From Agrocybe praecox (lineage: Eukaryota > Basidiomycota > Agaricomycetes > Agaricales > Agrocybaceae), in contig OZ024850.1 in the NCBI GenBank assembly GCA_964017145.1, positions 2,457,618-2,521,617 on the forward strand: a DNA stretch of 64,000 nt, in the 5' to 3' direction. Below the pieces are notes generated by a model that worked only from the letters and a program-made list of their open reading frames with translations, was not told the DNA's origin and did not search any database. A program made the position numbers and the translations under genes. Positions 23,689 through 35,400 of the stretch are shown here, one piece after another (the stretch's first letter is position 1; the number at the start of each line of letters is the position of its first letter).

Positions 23689-24045
23689 GGCAATGAGGTG
23701 GAGGAATAGAGCTCATACTTATTATTGGGAAGCCTTATGTAGGCATCTGGCCAGACAAATTTCAGGGCTGAGAGTAGCTAGTCCGAGCGTACTGACTCGT
23801 ACCCGCATCCCAATGTGGTCTCGGCAGCGATCGAGTCAGTTCATGGACCCATTTCTTTGTGCGTACTTGGAAGAGTAGTGTTGTACAATGTAGCTTGAAA
23901 ATTGGAACTGACTCTATGATGACACTCACTACACGTGATGACTTATATCCCTGCTCTCGCTTGCTCTCTACTTGTTCTGCCTTGGTTCAAAATTCCTGAA
24001 TCTGTTCGTAAGATCTAATTCCTACCCGAAAACCCAATCACCATT
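23689..24045. other. Divergent intergenic region, E2-F-box / cyclin
   Basis: 357 bp, probably a shared promoter region. Contains CACTACACGTGATGAC with a CACGTG-type core at about 23932; no other motif stands out. Confidence 0.35.
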
Positions 24046-25559
24046 ATGTCCATGAGAAACCCATCACACTTAGGCGCGTCTAATGCGGACCCACAGAGTT
24101 CCAAAACACCAACAGCCTCAACTTCACAAATGCCTACATCATCTTCAAGATATTACCAACCGTATTTCTCGCACGCAGAGATCGAGTTTCTCTCCGAGAA
24201 ACAACGAGGAAAGCAGAGCGCAACTCAGGAGGAAAAGATTAGGCAAAGCGCTTGCACATTTTTAGAAACCATTGGGGCACGCATTGGATTGTAAGGCGCT
24301 CTAAATTATCTGTGTCATTCTATTACTTACATCGCAAAAACCCCTCTCGTCTAGTCCAAGGCGAACAATAGCTACTGCTCAAGCTATATATCATCGATTT
24401 CATTTATTTTTTCCACGGAAAGATTTCCATTACTACGTACGTATCCGGACATTATGACAGGCAGACATGAAATAGTTTAACCATAAACTAGGACGCAGCT
24501 CTCGCCGCGTTATACGTATCCACCAAGGAGAATGATACCCTAAAGAAACCTCGCGAACTCCTTGCCACAGCATATACCATTCGATTCCCTGAACTCGCAG
24601 CCAAGTCCAAAAATCCAGTGGGAGACATCGACCTCGACACGATGGATCCGCAGGTCGTGGAAAATGACCGACAAAAACTATTAGCAGTGGAGAGATTGAT
24701 GCTGGAGACGATTTGCTTCAACTTTTCGACGCGTATGCCCTTTTCGTATGTGATAAAGGTCGGGAAAAAAATGCAAGGTAAAGCCTTATTCTTCCATGTT
24801 GTCTGTGCGTGTTGTTCTCACCACCCACAGCCTCCAAAAGATGTATAAAATTTGCTTGGAGGGTTGCCATCGACAGGTCAGTACATTTTCATAGAGATCT
24901 GTTTTCCCTGTTTCTCAGTGCCACATTTTCGTGTTCCCAGCTTCAGGACGTTATTACCACTCATATATCCTCCACATATCCTCGCCGTCGGATGCATCTA
25001 CGTGGCCGCTCTTCTGCTCTCTTACGAACAGCCGGATATGTCTCCTCACAAGGACGAAGATGGAAATTGGAATGACAAGAGTATAGCTTCACAGCTAAGT
25101 ACTCACGCATATGAGTGGCAGCATGAATATCGAACCAAAGTCAGCGATTGCGAAGGTACATGAGAACTGGATCAAAAAAAAAATCTATATAACTTATTCG
25201 AACCATCCCTAGATATCGCACACACCATGCTGGATCTTTTCATCCAATTCACACAAAGTCAATCGACTAACACCTCCCCCAGCACGCCTTCTTCTCCCTC
25301 CCCAAACCTCCCAGCGCGAGAAAAACAAATTTTACATTCCTCGCAACAACTCCCATTCAAGGCTGATCAACTCATCCAAATGAAAATTACCCTGCGAGAA
25401 CGGGAGTACAACAACAATCCTACCAGGAAGAGGAAGCTCCTACAGGATTCCGACCAGAGCATGCTACATAGTAGTGACAAGATTGGACAGAATGAAGGCA
25501 CTGTTCGCTTCTTATTTTTCCCTCCTGGTGCTATCAAAGAAAAGGCTATTGCTAGTTAA
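24046..25559 (+). CDS. Cyclin of the CTD-kinase (Ctk2/cyclin K/L) type
   Basis: Regulatory subunit for a transcription-linked CDK that phosphorylates the RNA polymerase II C-terminal domain. A Ser/Thr-rich N-terminus is followed by the first cyclin box: FSHAEIEFLSEKQRGKQS, ACTFLETIGARIGFPRRTIA, TAQAIYHRFHLFFPRKDFHY, DAALAALYVSTKENDTLKKP and ERLMLETICFNFSTRMPFSY. A second box has YPPHILAVGCIYVAALLLSY and EDIAHTMLDLFIQF. The C-terminus EGTVRFLFFPPGAIKEKAIA matches a tail I associate with fungal Ctk2-like cyclins. Introns: about 24292-24355, 24437-24491, 24778-24834, 24877-24943 and 25155-25212. Intact. Whether it is Ctk2 or a Pch1/cyclin T equivalent cannot be settled by eye. Confidence 0.85.
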
Positions 25560-25883
25560 CACGAGCTGCAATACCGATCACAATATGTTGATATTATATC
25601 TTGTACAAAATATTAGTTAGTGATTTCCTTCCTATAGTATTAGTTAATATTAACTAATGATATGTGGCACAGTACGTCGATGGTGGCAACTGTATAGATA
25701 TATGTCTTAGATGGAACTACCTACTAACCTTCAGTCACCGCTCAACTTCTCCGGGATTGAAGGAGTTTCTTAACGAAGGGGAGGAGGAACAGTCTCGTAG
25801 GACTAATGATTGGGGGTATCACCATTCCACCACCCAGACCTCGACGATGCCAGGAGTTAACTATCATAGGTGGATTTAGGACA
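25560..25883. other. Intergenic, convergent 3' ends
   Basis: AT-rich, with tandem TATAGTATTAGTTAATATTAAC-like repeats at about 25610-25660. No gene. Confidence 0.4.
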
Positions 25884-27201
25884 TTACAACATCGTCAGGA
25901 AGATAGAGGACTCACTCATAGGCTGTGCGCACACAAACATAATGAAATACACCCACAGACGACCTGGCCATCCGCTTACTCTTCTCCCGGTAAATCTCCT
26001 CAACAACCGTTCGAAAACCAAAATGGGACCTTGCGACGCGAAGAAAATAAGGGGAGCAGAGTCAAAGCCTCTGTTCATCGAGTACATTGCGCACTCATGA
26101 AACAACCCAGACGCAATAAACGCGCCAAATATCATTCCGATGTTACCTGCTATCCACTTGCCTGGGTAGCCTCCAAATACGAGAAACGTTTGTCGTAGCG
26201 TCTGGTGCCAGTTCTTGGCCCAGAATTGGTGCATGGATTCTGAATGCCATGGGTCTTCCATGACTGGTGGCCATGAGCGCGGCGAGTTATTTAGGACGCC
26301 AACCGCGAACAGCGTGATGAGGTCGTATACTATGCCAAACCCGGCTAGGATAGATTGCCCTGTCAACATATGGATACACGTGGAGACCAGGTATCGGGGG
26401 ACTGGCGTCAATTCTGGGTAGAACATGCTGCCTCCGAGAGGTTGTCCGACGCCTGGAAACATCTTGACGAGTGATTCCAGGATATCGAGAATAAGGAAGT
26501 TCTGGACAAATGATATGGCTGTTGCTCGTAGGAATTCCGGTGGATCTGCGGGACGCCATTCTTTTGGAATGTGGACGCCTCGACTGAATTTCCAGTCGAT
26601 GCCTCGTAATGTGTGCGCAATTTCCATGGCGTCATTAAACCATGGGGCGACGAGTGAATACGAAGAGTCGTCTCGCTCGATATAGCCATTTGCATATCCA
26701 TCCCTCGATTTCTCCTTCCCCTTCTTTACACCAGGACTGCTCTCACCAACTTTCAGCATCCCTTCCGGGCGTAATGCAAACTCCAAGGATTTCGAGATGG
26801 CAACGGCAGCGAAGAGACCTAATATCGAATTAGATACCTCGCAAGCCGAAATAACGTGTTTGTGAACGCTCACCTTGACCCCAGTTATACACATTCAGCT
26901 CAGGTACTGTCCATGTAAACCTGTATGCAGCAACGAGAATTAGTGATACGACACTTGGCAGCAGGAGCAATCGTATCAAATAGGTATCAGGTCTCCGCGT
27001 AAGATATGCCAAAAATATGAAAGGTGCATAACATAGAACGGGGAGAATCAGGTTGTCGAATTTAACTGGGATTCTATGGTCCTGGTCTGGCACTATTATC
27101 CTGAATGCCCGCTGAACTGCCAATGAAAATCTATTAAGTGGTTTAGCATCAATGACGACGACACGTATGCAGGAGACATACTCTTCCAAGTGAGTGCCCA
27201 T
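25884..27201 (-). CDS. Wax synthase-domain MBOAT acyltransferase
   Basis: Integral membrane O-acyltransferase of the wax synthase-like group, which in fungi includes acetyltransferases of terpenoid and meroterpenoid pathways; the substrate is unknown. The start is the ATG at 27201. N-terminal helices (NLILPVLCYAPFIFLAYL, LLLPSVVSLILVAAYRF) lead to WTVPELNVYNWGQG, an intron, then LFAAVAISKSLEFAL. The central motif FWAKNWHQTLRQTFLVFGGY corresponds to the conserved 'FW.RRWHQ.LR' of the family. The proposed catalytic His is in ASGLFHECAMY. The end is FVCAQPMSESSIFLTML. The first 40 residues (EEYVSCIRVVVIDAKPLN) may include an unrecognised intron. Divergent from the NiCoT gene. Confidence 0.85.
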
Positions 27202-27457
27202 GATAAGCTGATTGGGAATGGTGCTGAAAACAGAGAGTCACTAGTCACTAGTCAAGGCGTACGCATATCCAGGCTCCAGCAACAGCACGTTTAGCACGGG
27301 CAACAGGACCTAAGCGTCACTCCATCATCATCTTCCGTACACCAGTCTGACTAAGCATCCTTGGCGATCAATTATCCTGATTGGGATAACTTCCTTGGCT
27401 GGGAATCGGTTCTCATATTCCTTGAGCTGCTTATCATTTTTTCTAATCCAAACGCCA
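27202..27457. promoter_or_regulatory. Divergent promoter, MBOAT acyltransferase / NiCoT permease
   Basis: 257 bp between start codons. Contains the tandem repeat GTCACTAGTCACTAGTCA at 27237-27254. Possible TATA boxes are not convincing. Confidence 0.35.
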
Positions 27458-29488
27458 ATGAGATACCCTGAATTGACCCTGTTTGGACGCTCTTCTCTGC
27501 TCATTCTATCCTGGTCAGTCGATTCGCTCTTACATCGTTGCCAGAGACAGATACGATAACCGTCGATCACAGCGTTACAGCCAATGTCGTTTGTTGGATT
27601 GTGGCAGGAGTTTTGTTCGGAAGAAAACATGACACGCGCGAAATTCTGAGTCTAGCTCTTTTGGCCTGGGTAATTATTATGAAAACTCGTTGTTTGTCTC
27701 TCGTTTACACCGTTCCTTGATAGACCCTGGGACTTCGACACGGTACGATGTGATCTCCGGCTAGTACTTATAGCGTCCAACACTTATTTTACGTGTGTCC
27801 CATAGCATTGGATGCAGATCATATCAGGTATAACGCGCTCATACCTTCCTATTTCTCTCGTACGCGTCAAATTCATGTTTTCTTTTCAATCAATTAAACC
27901 TGATCAAGCCCCTATCTAGAACTAATCTAGCTGAGAAAGCGCAATCGACAATGCAACGCGGGGCTTAATAAATCTCGGTCAGCTGCCTGTGACTTGCGGT
28001 TTATTTTTCTCTCTCGGACACAGTACGATCGTGATCGTCGTGGTATGGGAGAATGTCTAATTTGAGAATACGAATACACACAACTTATAATTAAATTTTA
28101 AACAGAATGTGGCGATTGCTATATCAGCCAACGTTTACGAAAGGATTCATGGTGTTGGAGAAGTGGGTGGAATCGTAGGTACGTCCTATTTTTTGATGAA
28201 GGTATTCACGTATTTAACAATAGCAGGGGCTGCTGTCTCTGGATCTTTTCTTTTCATCGTTGGTCTTGCGAACAGCATAATCTTGTGGAAAGTCATTAGG
28301 CGCCGTCGTCAGGTAATTACATCCTATGCCAATCAAGCAGCTGAATAAATTATTTTAGGAAAAAATTCGAGCGAAACGTCGCGAAAATGGCGAAGAAGTG
28401 GAGGACGTAATTCACGATCCAAGGTCGGAGCACATGTTAATGATGCGCGTCTTGGGCCCTGTCGTCACTTTCGTGAATCGACCTTGGAAGGTGAGTTGAG
28501 TATCTTATTCATCTCCGGCCTATACTAATTACCCTTAGATGTACCCGGTGGGAGTCTTATTCGGATTTGGTTGGTCGATTACACATGTATATTGTTCTCT
28601 AACCTTCAAGGACCATAGGATTCGACACTGCGTCTTCGATCGCTCTCCTTGCTGTGTCTGCCCTCGCAAAGCGAGGGGCGGACGGATCCTCAATTTCAGG
28701 CGGACACATTGTTATCCTTCCGGTATTGCTTTCATAATAGAAATTAAGTTCATTTCGCTAATAGATTTCTATCTAGCTCCTATTCACGGCCGGAATGACG
28801 CTTGTTGACTCGGCGGATTCAATCTTGATGCTATACTCGTATACTGGATTTGCCGAAAGATCTTTCATCGTATTTTCGTCGAAAGCAGAGAATAAGATGG
28901 ATGAGAAATCCTTGCCGATCAAGGAGGACTCACCGGCAGAAGAAAAATCAAATATAGAAGCTGTATGTCCTAATCCGGCGAAAGACGCGGAGCTTGCGGA
29001 AACGCGTGCCGACAAGACAATAGAGCGCGACACCCGTGTAAAAATGAATGTAATGTCCGGCCTTAGCATCATACTCACACTCATGAGTATTCTAGTTGCG
29101 TTCAGGTGAGTTAAACTATAAATTCTAATAATAAATTACAATAACGCTCTGTTTCGACGTGGAAAGCATCTCACTCATCACTATCATGGGCCTTATTGGC
29201 GAGCAGTGCGGGTCTTGCGCTGCTGCGGCAGAGGCTGATGATGGTCATGGAGGGGGTTTAGCTGGTAGTTGGTGGAGGGGATGGGCAGAAGTAAGCTCTC
29301 ATCCTCATTTTGCATATCCGGCGCTAAATTTATTTCCTTAGGCAAATGATAAATCCGGGTTCATAGGTGTAGCCATCGTGGGCGTATTTCTTCTGATCGT
29401 CATACTGTGGTATGGCGGCAGATGGACCAGGGCGAAACTTGAATCAGCACACAGCACAACTCGGGTCAAAGAAAACAAGACTTGTTAA
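27458..29488 (+). CDS. NiCoT-family nickel/cobalt transporter
   Basis: High-affinity Ni2+/Co2+ uptake permease; in fungi it supplies nickel to urease. The gene is broken by about ten introns. The diagnostic motif of helix II, GLRHALDADHISAIDNATR, is created by joining exons at about 27721-27741, 27806-27828 and 27940 onward. Next come LGQLPVTCGLFFSLGHSTIV and IVVNVAIAISANVYERI, then after 28500 VGVLFGFG-FDTASSIALLA, LLFTAGMTLVDSADSILMLY, a Glu/Lys-rich cytoplasmic loop, IMGLIGEQCGSCAAAAEADD, and AGSWWRGWAEANDKSGFIG. The start at 27458 (MRYPELTLFGRSSLLILS) is the best I find; an upstream exon is possible. All signature motifs are intact. Confidence 0.9.
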
Positions 29489-29963
29489 AGAAAATAGCTG
29501 ACTGGTGACTTTTTAAAGTCTCCCAGAAATTGCAGCGTTATTTATAGCATAATACACGAATCTACGTATAGCGCTGCGAAAACGACCACTATAATACTTG
29601 GGCCGCTATTATGTTATCGCAATTCCAAGATGAATCGGACGTCGATGGTGTAAGTAATGAGTACTAGTACAAGTGATGATGCTCCATGATCAGACACCCC
29701 CGCATCCTCCTTTCACGAGTCCAATCTGGGCGAATTTTGTGAACGAATAGCATACAATGCGAAAGAGGTTGAAATATGTGTTGTGGTGATAATGCGTGCC
29801 GTGTGGTGGTGGTAATACATGAAATGCGGGGTATAAATGAGTCGTTAATGACTAAGGGCATTTGGAGTCAGCTATTGGGGAGCCTGACCGAAGAGGAGAA
29901 AAAACTCACTATGATGACATGAGGGGATCGTCGTATACAGTGATGTAACTATGAGTTGAACAC
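29489..29963. other. Intergenic, convergent 3' ends
   Basis: Between NiCoT and the pheromone-precursor candidate. No other ORF with coding character. Confidence 0.4.
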
Positions 29964-30095
29964 TCAGGCAACAACGCAATAGCTGTTGCCGTTAACGCCC
30001 TGCTTTTCAGCGTCGGAGGGCGCGTTGGTAAAGGTGGTATCCTCTTCGGTTTGCGAAGAGAGGTATGAGCCTAGTGTGACGGCAAAGAAATCCAT
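29964..30095 (-). CDS. Lipopeptide mating-pheromone precursor (CaaX protein)
   Basis: A 43-codon ORF, ATG at 30095 and TGA at 29966-29964, without introns. The product starts MDFFAVTLG and ends EKQGVNGNSYCVVA. The C-terminal CVVA is a CaaX farnesylation/carboxymethylation signal of the kind found in basidiomycete pheromone precursors. The overall size, the MDxF start, the acidic/polar middle (QTEEDTTFTNAPSDAE) and the short Gly/Asn-rich segment before the Cys also fit. Known precursors are cut after a charged pair; here Glu-Lys would release QGVNGNSYC with a farnesylated C-terminus (inference). A TATA box (CTATAAAATGG) lies about 75 bp upstream. No STE3-type receptor is seen in the window, so it may be an orphan or non-mating pheromone gene, or the receptor may lie outside. 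Confidence 0.78.
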   Translation of the reverse strand: MDFFAVTLGSYLSSQTEEDTTFTNAPSDAEKQGVNGNSYCVVA

Positions 30096-30168
30096 TGAAG
30101 TGCGCTAATGGGAGGGGACTGCTTGGGACGAGATAGTAACCTGATCACCAAATGTCCTCGCTTTGCCA

Positions 30169-30175
30169 TTTTATA
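30169..30175 (-). promoter_or_regulatory. TATA box of the pheromone-precursor gene
   Basis: TATAAAA on the minus strand, 74-80 bp upstream of the ATG at 30095. Confidence 0.55.
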
Positions 30176-31087
30176 GAAATCCTTACAATAAGATGCATTG
30201 CCGCTCTTCGCAGATTCACGCGCGAAGCGCAAAGCTGCCTGAGTGTGCTGATGTGGTAAGCCCGACCTACAAGCTTATTGTAGCTTATTGTCTATTCGTA
30301 CGTTTCGCACATGACAATAGCCGAAGGAAGAAAGCTCATCCCCATTGATTTGTATGCTGACAGCTTATAGACTTGTATATGCTCACACATGTATCCAAAG
30401 ACAGCGGATATAGCTGTGTGTCAGCATCGTTCTTGTCACAACCAGCTAATATGAAACTTTGTAGATGGAAGGGTCCAAAAACGAGACATCCCCAGGCGGT
30501 TGAGCACTGGAAATAAACTTGAAATAAACTTTCAAAGTTAGCACCGACGCTTTTTGTTCTCGTTCGCTCTTTTGTGCTCTAAATAATGTGAATTGCCCGT
30601 TTTAGATGAGTCAAAATGAAGCTGGGGTGCCTGAAATGCTTAGACCCATTTACGGTCAAATCCTTTTAGGCAGTTTTTCCGAATCAAGCAAACTTCAGAA
30701 CGTTGTCCACATATGCAGTTGTATTAGAGGGAGAATTCAACGTGCAATGGGTTAGAAAGAAACTGACGTTGGTGTTCGATGCATGGGTGTTCTTGAGCGT
30801 CTCATCATCGAGTCAGGTTCGTTGCTGAACTTTGATTCGCATTTCCTTTTCTAGTAACTGCAACGCAACGCCAATGGGATCATGCAACAATGGAACAATA
30901 AGCACTGTATACTTAGCAACACGAGCTCGCATATATTCAAAAAAAAAAAATCCGGCCAGTCATGCTAATTTTAGAGTAACACAGGACTCAGGAGGGGTCG
31001 CACATAGTGTCAGAAATCACACTCATGAGAAATCCAAATACAGGCCGCTGGTCGGTGATTTCACACAAACCATCGTTCTCAGGAACC
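30176..31087. other. Intergenic, no further gene seen
   Basis: Holds the upstream region of the pheromone gene and of ABM1. A direct repeat GGAAATAAACTTGAAATAAACTT lies at 30508-30530 and a run of 12 A at about 30938-30949. I searched by eye for additional CaaX ORFs and found none. Confidence 0.4.
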
Positions 31088-31818
31088 ATGCCTATCGTTG
31101 AATTTGTTTGGTGGACCGGAACGGATGAATTTCTCGCTGGGCTGGATGACAACTTTAAGCCAATGATAGATTATGTTTCCAATGCGGATGGGTGTTTAGG
31201 GTACGTCCTTCATGTCCTCGAGCGAAGTAGGCATTCAACGTTATCGCAATAGGTCCTTCACTGGACTTGAAGTTGAAGATAAGACTTCTTTCTGGATGAC
31301 TGTCGGTAAGCGGTACCCTTTACACCGTTCCAAAAGACCATGAATCCGATAAATTGCGGGCAGTCTGGGAGAGTCATGAACACCATAAAGCGTTGATGAG
31401 CCGATCGGACTATCCTGATGTGGTGGCCAAGTTGCAATCGTTTTTCCGAGATGGCCAATTGACGATGAACCATGTGGAGTTTAAAGGGGACATCGAATTG
31501 GCTTTCAGTGCGCCCGTAACATCCTTATCTTTCATGACATTGAAAGCCGGGCATACAAAAGATGAATTAGAAACGCGAATTCAAGCTCAAGCTATTTCCG
31601 GGAGTTCATGGGGACAAACATTTGAGGATGCCAATCTTTTCGTGAGCATCACAGGGCTTGCAAGTTCAGAGGTAAGTGTCGAAAGTATGTTTATGTTTGG
31701 ACCTATCTCCTCTAAACAATAAGAGTAATAGATCCGTGGTGATGTGGACGAGAGTCAACCCCTGCAAGAACTGAGTGATGTGGCCGATATTCGGACTTTA
31801 TTGGTAAGGCTCAAATAG
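31088..31818 (+). CDS. ABM-like dimeric alpha/beta-barrel protein 1
   Basis: Belongs with the genes at 36407, 43077 and 44969. Such ~200-residue proteins resemble antibiotic-biosynthesis-monooxygenase/stress-responsive dimeric ferredoxin-like barrels; the reaction is unknown. The product begins MPIVEFVWWTGTDEFLAGLD, then NADGCLGSFTGLEVEDKTSF and, across an intron, VVWESHEHHKALMSRSDYPD. This N-terminal module is shared with ABM3 and ABM4. A second module follows (MNHVEFKGDIELAFSAPVTS, LSFMTLKAGHTKDELE) and the protein ends LSDVADIRTLLVRLK. Introns: about 31201-31252, 31305-31361 and 31672-31730. The start is chosen at MPIVE to agree with the paralogues; an upstream in-frame ATG at 31007 is less likely. 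Convergent with the F-box gene. Confidence 0.75.
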
Positions 31819-31913
31819 AGTCGCCGCTCAAGGGACTTCTAGGGAGAGGGAACGCAAAAAGGTGACTGGGGGAAATGTCTAGATGATAATCCAGTGTATG
31901 CCACGAGAACTTA

Positions 31914-33665
31914 TTAGGCCCTGAACTTTGCGTTTCGCTTCATGAAGACACAGCTCACGGTAGGAACCTTTTTCCTGAGCCATGGTAGCCAGTCCGACTC
32001 GATCTTGGGGCATTCATCCACAACGAGAGAGAGAATCTGTGCTGGAGAGGGGGATGTTTCGGAAATTTCCTTAGGCGGGTCTACTGAAGGTTGCGGAAGT
32101 CGACACCTAATCAGACGCACAAGTGGTCCTGTTTGAATGTCAGGGCATCTGGAAAAGTTGATGTGCGTAAGATTGGGGCAGAGGACGGCTCCAGATATTG
32201 GACCGTTGGGATCAGGGTATTTCGTGTCCAATAGTGTTGGATCTGATAAGACATCAATAATGAGGGAGGCTTCGTTGGCCGTGTTGATTATTTCAAGTTT
32301 CTTCAGGTCCCTACATCTGCGGAGAAGCGCAACTAGAGTCCCTGCGTCAAAATGACACGAACGCAGACTGATTTCGTTCAGCTGTGAACAACCATTCTCA
32401 GCGAGCTTCCGCAGTAGTTGTTTCGGGTCCAGGGATATCGGAGAATTCTCAATTCGTAGACATTGCAGGTTTGGAAGACCTAGAGAGTATATGAAAGCCG
32501 GATGATGTCCCTTGGTTTCTAAGTGGGTGAGGCAGGGTAAGTCGAAGGTTGGTGGCGTTTGGATAAGCATATCGTTGGGTACAACATTGGTCAAAGACAG
32601 TTTTTCCAGGGCGGGGTTAGCTTGTAAGAGTTCTGTCAGGTCTCCGGTTCCAGAAAAGTAATGCAATGTCAAGCTGGTCAGAGTCGTTAGACCCCGCGGA
32701 ATGTTATCACCCGATAAGCTTGTCGATATAAGTGTAAGGTGTTTTAGATGGGGTTCGTTTTCTCCGCATAGAAGTGATTGCTTTCCAAAGGGAAAGGAGT
32801 ACGAGGATGGTACCGAGTTGAGCTCGAGATAATCTAGATTTTTTAGAGAGTGAAGTTTGCCTATTGAAAGGAGAAATGACCCCACATGCCACTTCTGGAC
32901 TTTGAGCACACGAAGATGGTCCCATTGGAGGACCTCAAGGCCATCCCCAGACCAGTTGGATGTACTGAGGATGGATTCCCGTATGGACAGTTCACGTATT
33001 CGCCCTTGCGACCTTTCTAACCAAAGCTTTGTCTTCGGGCGAGGTCGTCTGCGTGTGAGCACCAGGACATCCCAAAGGTAGGGAAGGCTGAGAACAACGT
33101 CTCTCCATAGTTTAGAGACCTGAGATAGCGCGATAACAATTGTGTGATTTTCTTGCGAGAGAATTTTGGCAATTTCGGCGAATAGTTCGATAGGAAGCTT
33201 GACTGTATGATCTGCGAACCTCTGGCAAAACTTCTCGCGTTTCTCTATTGCTTTTTCCACGTCGGCCTTTAAGGAAAGGATAAACACGCGTCTTTCTGCT
33301 TCACCGTCCTTCAGTCTGTCGAGAGCCATCGAAACCATCGTTAAAGACGCGTCCAGCTTCTTGATTTCAAGAAATAGACGAGCAGCTCTGGCATAACCTT
33401 GCCACCGATCGCGTGCAACTTCAATGGTCTTCTTCGCGTCTCGTATCGCTTCTTTGGTCTGTCCGAGTTTACTGTACACAGCTGCGCGTGTGTCATATAT
33501 AAGATAGTGACTTTGAGTCCCATTCTCTGCGGCCTGTATTCGAGTTAAGGTGATATTCACAAAGTGGCCAAGAAATTAGCGAACCCTGTTGAGATGAATC
33601 AACGCTTCTTCATACTTTCCGGCCTTGAAGGAATCCAGTCCAGCTTGGAAATGTTTTCGCGACAT
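31914..33665 (-). CDS. TPR / F-box / LRR protein
   Basis: Candidate substrate receptor for an SCF-type ubiquitin ligase; target unknown. Two exons. Exon 1 (33665 to about 33580) encodes MSRKHFQAGLDSFKAGKYEE and is spliced to AAENGTQSHYLIYDTRAAVY. Together with SKLGQTKEAIRDAKKTIEVA these form two or three TPR-like helix pairs. Then the F-box: VKLPIELFAEIAKILSQENH, TIVIALSQVSKLWRDVVLSL and PYLWDVLVL. The remainder is a leucine-rich repeat region (LRVLKVQKWHV, LKNLDYLELNSV, LTSLTLHYF, LQCLRIENSPISL, LNEISLRSCHFD, LKKLEIINTA, LTHINFSRCPDI). Both exons are open. A fragment of this gene (32708-32876) is copied at 40111-40270. Confidence 0.8.
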
Positions 33666-33941
33666 TTCATATCGTGTTGTGAGTGGTTGAGCGGTGATTA
33701 GTGGTGAAGTGAATGAGGGACGACAAGAGAGTGGTGCAAGTTCAACGTTCAACTCATGATTGACGCGCGGACGGCATCAAATCAAACAAAGGCCGACAGC
33801 CTGATGCCGAGCCTACCAATGCCCACATTAAACTAGCTCTACCTCTCGTTGAAGTTGTCAAAAAGGTCGATATTAAATCTTGTAATATGTATAGACAGAG
33901 TAGTGTAAAATTGAAGTTTAAACGCTGATTTCTGGCTGTTC

Positions 33942-35321
33942 CTAAATGTCTTGAACCTGTTCCTCTAACCACGTCCACAACTCCTTCCCTAGTTTCGTAT
34001 CTGCGGCGGCGGGATTTGCCTGTCCAACGCGGGCCCAGGGAATCAAGAACTATATGTCCATGGGTTATTGAGAAGTGCGAGGTTATCTGAGAAGACAATA
34101 TCTTGCCTTTCCATTTAAATCGACTCCTTCTGGGGATGTTCCAGCGTAAAGCTGAGTTAGGGCACCGAATGGCGTCGGATACAAGATGGTGTTCTGCGAT
34201 GAATAAGTGATTGAATAAACGTCGCGATTGGATATACATACAATCAAAAAGCGCACAATCGAGCTCATGTTACGCTGAAGATCTGATTTGAAGTTTCCCG
34301 GATTAAGAGAGGTTGAAACTATCCCGTGATCGCCGTATTTATGCGCTAGCTCATTGGAAAAGATGATGTTACCCTGCGAGTCACGGGTGGAATTGAGCCT
34401 TTAAACAAAAAGAATCAACTAAGATGGTACGCACGAGCTTGCTTTGACCATACAAAACGAATGGTCTCGTCTTCTTGCGTTTTTCTGAATCCTTGAAGGT
34501 ATCGAATTGCAATTTGCTCACAAGGCCAGAGGCCGAAGATGAAGTATTCACAACTCGGGCTTTGCCATCAGGGCTCGACTTGGCCCCAGCGAGAAGATTT
34601 GGTAGTAGTAATGTGGTAAAGTAGAAATGGCCTGCCCAATTATGAAGAGTTAAGCGTTATATCATTGAAATACCGTTTCGTACATACCAAGGACATTAGT
34701 TCCAAATTGAAGATCGTAACCCTGAGCCGTGACTTGGTCCATGGGAGGTACCATTACACCACTAAGTTGACCCGTACTTTAGATAGTTGAACAAATGGTT
34801 TTGAGAAAGATAACGCACGCGTTGTTGAATAAGATATGGAGCTCTTTCTCTTTGCTAATTATTTTTTATCGTCAATAACACCATGTTACGTCAGGAAAAG
34901 TCAAGACACACCTTTGAAACTCCTCCGATGACTTCTTGATAGATGGCAAATCCGATAAGTCAAGCTTGAGAAATAAGCCCTCTTTGCCTGTAGCCTCTTT
35001 CAATTCTTGGATTGCTTTCTCTCCTTTATCCTGACTTCTGCAAGCGATGTACACTTTTGCGTTGTGGGATAACAGGGCCTATCCAAATGATGAGTTAGTC
35101 GATAATATCATTACAGTGTGCAATGTATGCCTCACCTTCGCGGTTTCTTTCCTTATGCCTACGCAACACAGTGAGAATATTTATGCAATATATAATATAC
35201 ACAAACCTGTGTTGGCACCCGTAACAATGACGACTTTCCGAGCCAAGTCTGGAATGTCTTCCACATTGAACTTCGACTTTGGAGGGAAGGCTTCACTGAG
35301 GCTTTGTCTTATAGAGGGCAT
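33942..35321 (-). CDS. Short-chain dehydrogenase SDR-A (WWOX/retinol dehydrogenase-like)
   Basis: NAD(P)-dependent oxidoreductase; substrate unknown. Exon 1 gives [39 protein letters not shown] and, after a short intron, IGKETAK, which completes the TGxxxGIG cofactor motif. Next: [37 protein letters not shown], then [20 protein letters not shown] (NNAG). [18 protein letters not shown] precedes [10 protein letters not shown] (active Ser region) and [16 protein letters not shown] (active Tyr and Lys). The end is [36 protein letters not shown] and [12 protein letters not shown]. About eight introns, some only separating exons of 20-40 nt. Nearly identical to SDR-C at 40356-41758. Confidence 0.88.
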
Positions 35322-35390
35322 AGCGGTCAGGTATTGAGATGGGCGAAAGTTGTTGGATATTTAATTGGGGTGATCTTGTCGAATGTGGGC

Positions 35391-35400
35391 CTATTTATGT
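35391..35400 (-). promoter_or_regulatory. TATA-like element of SDR-A
   Basis: ACATAAATAG on the minus strand, about 70 bp upstream of the SDR-A ATG. The same sequence and spacing are kept upstream of SDR-C (41828-41837). Confidence 0.5.
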
